The notes under the pieces are model-generated. The model was not told the DNA's origin. It was given only the letters and a program-made list of their open reading frames with translations, and did not search any database. The position numbers and the translations under genes are program-made. This document shows, piece after piece, positions 37,633 through 38,928 of a stretch of 38,928 bases of DNA. Source of the stretch: a virus; IMG/VR virus record IMGVR_UViG_3300030331_001891, positions 1 to 38,928 of that record; one strand, given 5' to 3'. Within the stretch, counting starts at the first letter, position 1; every line of letters begins with the position of its first letter.

Positions 37633-38928
37633 TTATCCTTCTAACTCCGTTATTCTTGCTTCTAGTTCTTGTACTGTTTTTACTAGTAGCGGAACTAATT
37701 TACTCTGGTCTAATTCTTGCATTTCTTCGCCATCTTTTTCTCCTGAAACAGCTTCAGGCACTATTTCTTGTACTTCGTGTGCTAAGAAGCCATCAACTGT
37801 TGTATCTGCATCAGCTATAAAATTAAATCTAGCTGGTTTTAATTTTTTAAGTCTTTCAAGACCATTAAATACATAATTAACATTTTCTTTTAATCTGTAA
37901 TCTGAAGATGTGTTATAAGCTGTTGATGAGCCACTTGTAGTAATTGAGCCAACTGTTCCATTATCATTATAAAAAGTAATAGGTGTTCTTGAGTCTGTAA
38001 GTCCATCTGCACCCACAGCAATACCTCTCGTACCTGAATCTAATTCAACAACAAGCCTATGCACTCCGACATTAACTGGAGATGAAGTGGTTTGATTAAT
38101 TAATACATTACCTGAACTATCAATACGCATTTTTTCAGCACCATTAGTACCTGTTCCAAAAGTCATGCTTGTACCTGCTGTACCTATTGAACCAGTAGTA
38201 GTGTTATCTTTTCTTAAAAGTATAATTATTCCATCAGAGCTTGTTCTATTACCTAAGAAACTTACACCACCATCATTGGTAGCTACAACAGCACCCTCTG
38301 CTGTAATATCTACACCTGCTGTATTGTTTTGATTGTGTGTGGTTTTGTTCATCAAAATATTGCCTTCACTATCAATACGCATTCTTTCTGTGCCTGAAGT
38401 AGAAAATCCAAGTATATTTGATGCTACATTAAACATTCCTGTATCAGCATCATCATGAAACGCGTATGCTGGTGCAGAAGCATCTTCTCTACCTGCTAAA
38501 AATCTTTCATTTTCTGCTCGTATAGTGCCAGCAACATTCAACATAGCATTAGGACTAGTCGTTCCTATACCAACTTTACCTGAAGAATCAATACGCATTC
38601 TTTCTGTTGAGCCACCAGTAGCTATAACAAACTCATTTTCACTTCTTAAACCTAAAGCTGTATTTGAACCACCTGAAGCTAGTAAAGAACTTGTTTGACC
38701 TATAAAGCCATAACTAGAACCTGCTGCTTGTAATCTAAAAGCAGCATAGGATTGTGTTGTAGCATCAAAATTACCATATAAAGTATTTGCAGGTGATTTA
38801 AAAATAAAGTTACCATCAACATCTAAAGGTGCTGAAGGACTACTCGTTCCTATTCCAACATTTCCTGACCTATTTATACGCATAGCCTCACTTGTAGAAT
38901 CAGGAGTTGTTGCAGTTTGGAAAGATAT
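37633..38928 (-). CDS. Tail fibre with S74 domain, 5' part outside the window (paralogue 6)
   Basis: Open through the right edge: codons upstream of the Met at 38883 (ending TSEA) read without a stop and match the shaft pattern, so that Met is not the real start. The visible 416 residues plus 15 include several RMRIDSSGNVGIGTTSP units and the module shared with paralogue 3. The S74 domain is the last 90 residues (SDYRLKENVN ... DGFLAHEVQEIVPEAV ... KLVPLLVKTV). The C-terminus ends ELEG. First of the visible fibre operon; the promoter lies outside. Confidence 0.88.
   Translation of the reverse strand: MSFQTATTPDSTSEAMRINRSGNVGIGTSSPSAPLDVDGNFIFKSPANTLYGNFDATTQSYAAFRLQAAGSSYGFIGQTSSLLASGGSNTALGLRSENEFVIATGGSTERMRIDSSGKVGIGTTSPNAMLNVAGTIRAENERFLAGREDASAPAYAFHDDADTGMFNVASNILGFSTSGTERMRIDSEGNILMNKTTHNQNNTAGVDITAEGAVVATNDGGVSFLGNRTSSDGIIILLRKDNTTTGSIGTAGTSMTFGTGTNGAEKMRIDSSGNVLINQTTSSPVNVGVHRLVVELDSGTRGIAVGADGLTDSRTPITFYNDNGTVGSITTSGSSTAYNTSSDYRLKENVNYVFNGLERLKKLKPARFNFIADADTTVDGFLAHEVQEIVPEAVSGEKDGEEMQELDQSKLVPLLVKTVQELEARITELEG
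38375..38530 (-). repeat. Fibre module copy B (156 nt)
   Basis: The counterpart of 33191-33346, with the same length and about 21 mismatches by eye. It encodes GTIRAENERFLAGRED and AYAFHDDADTGMFN in paralogue 6. The copies lie about 5.2 kb apart in the same orientation, so recombination between them could delete or duplicate the fibres in between. Confidence 0.85.

Noticed and set aside
28266-38928. Diversity-generating retroelement acting on the fibres
   Set aside because: No reverse transcriptase, template repeat or A-biased variable site is visible in the window.
1-38928. tRNA genes, integrase or attachment sites
   Set aside because: I saw no cloverleaf-like sequence, integrase motif or att-type repeat. 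A dedicated scan was not possible.

Overview
The window looks like part of the genome of a tailed double-stranded DNA virus (Caudoviricetes), probably a marine one. It is AT-rich by eye. Genes are packed with ATGA or GTGA stop/start overlaps. It carries a complete phage-type replication, recombination and nucleotide-metabolism set, a lysis enzyme, and a block of very large tail-fibre genes. No integrase, repressor, tRNA, terminase, portal or capsid gene is visible, so lifestyle and morphotype cannot be settled from this segment. The mix (family A DNA polymerase, DnaB-type helicase, split NAD+ ligase, gp46/gp47-type nuclease, class I ribonucleotide reductase, MazG-like and 2OG-Fe(II) oxygenase genes) resembles AT-rich marine bacteriophages, for example those of marine alphaproteobacteria or cyanobacteria. 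The host is inference only.

Layout. 1-1762 (+): end of a small membrane protein gene, a GH24 endolysin, small unknown genes and two membrane proteins that are holin-like candidates. 1777-5676 (+): accessory genes, namely glutaredoxin, a 2OG-Fe(II) oxygenase, a conserved phage protein, a membrane-anchored cytochrome c, a MazG-like protein, a DUF3310-type protein and an HTH protein. 5731-10580 (+): HTH and PC4-like DNA-binding proteins and an NAD+-dependent DNA ligase split into two genes, separated by three genes that include a GIY-YIG-like nuclease. 10644-15986 (+): DnaB-like helicase, ParB-like protein, primase and family A DNA polymerase. 15976-19567 (+): two further 2OG oxygenases, an adenine methyltransferase and a UvsW-like helicase. 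19619-28236 (+): gp32-like ssDNA-binding protein, peroxiredoxin, SbcD/SbcC-like nuclease, PD-(D/E)XK nuclease, FEN-type exonuclease and NrdA/NrdB. 28241-28265: a bidirectional terminator. 28266-38928 (-): six tandem tail-fibre genes, the last running off the window, plus one small gene.

How it works together. Helicase, primase, polymerase, SSB, ligase halves and FEN exonuclease form a replisome. The gp46/47 pair, UvsW-like helicase and resolvase-like nuclease fit recombination-dependent replication. NrdA/NrdB with glutaredoxin make dNTPs, and the MazG- and DUF3310-type proteins may tune nucleotide pools. Six matching sigma70-type promoters (TTGAC-A/T, 17 nt, TATAAT) sit in front of gene blocks. 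At four of them the start codon lies at or one base past the predicted transcription start, which suggests leaderless mRNAs. Five of the six fibres end in an S74-type self-cleaving chaperone domain and one ends in a C1q-like domain. Four fibres begin with decapeptide repeats of different copy number.

Most unusual points: the split ligase around a nuclease gene, the leaderless promoter set, a 24-bp hairpin that fills an intergenic gap and hides a ribosome binding site, a phage cytochrome c, two oxygenases beside a DNA methyltransferase, and the expanded modular fibre array.
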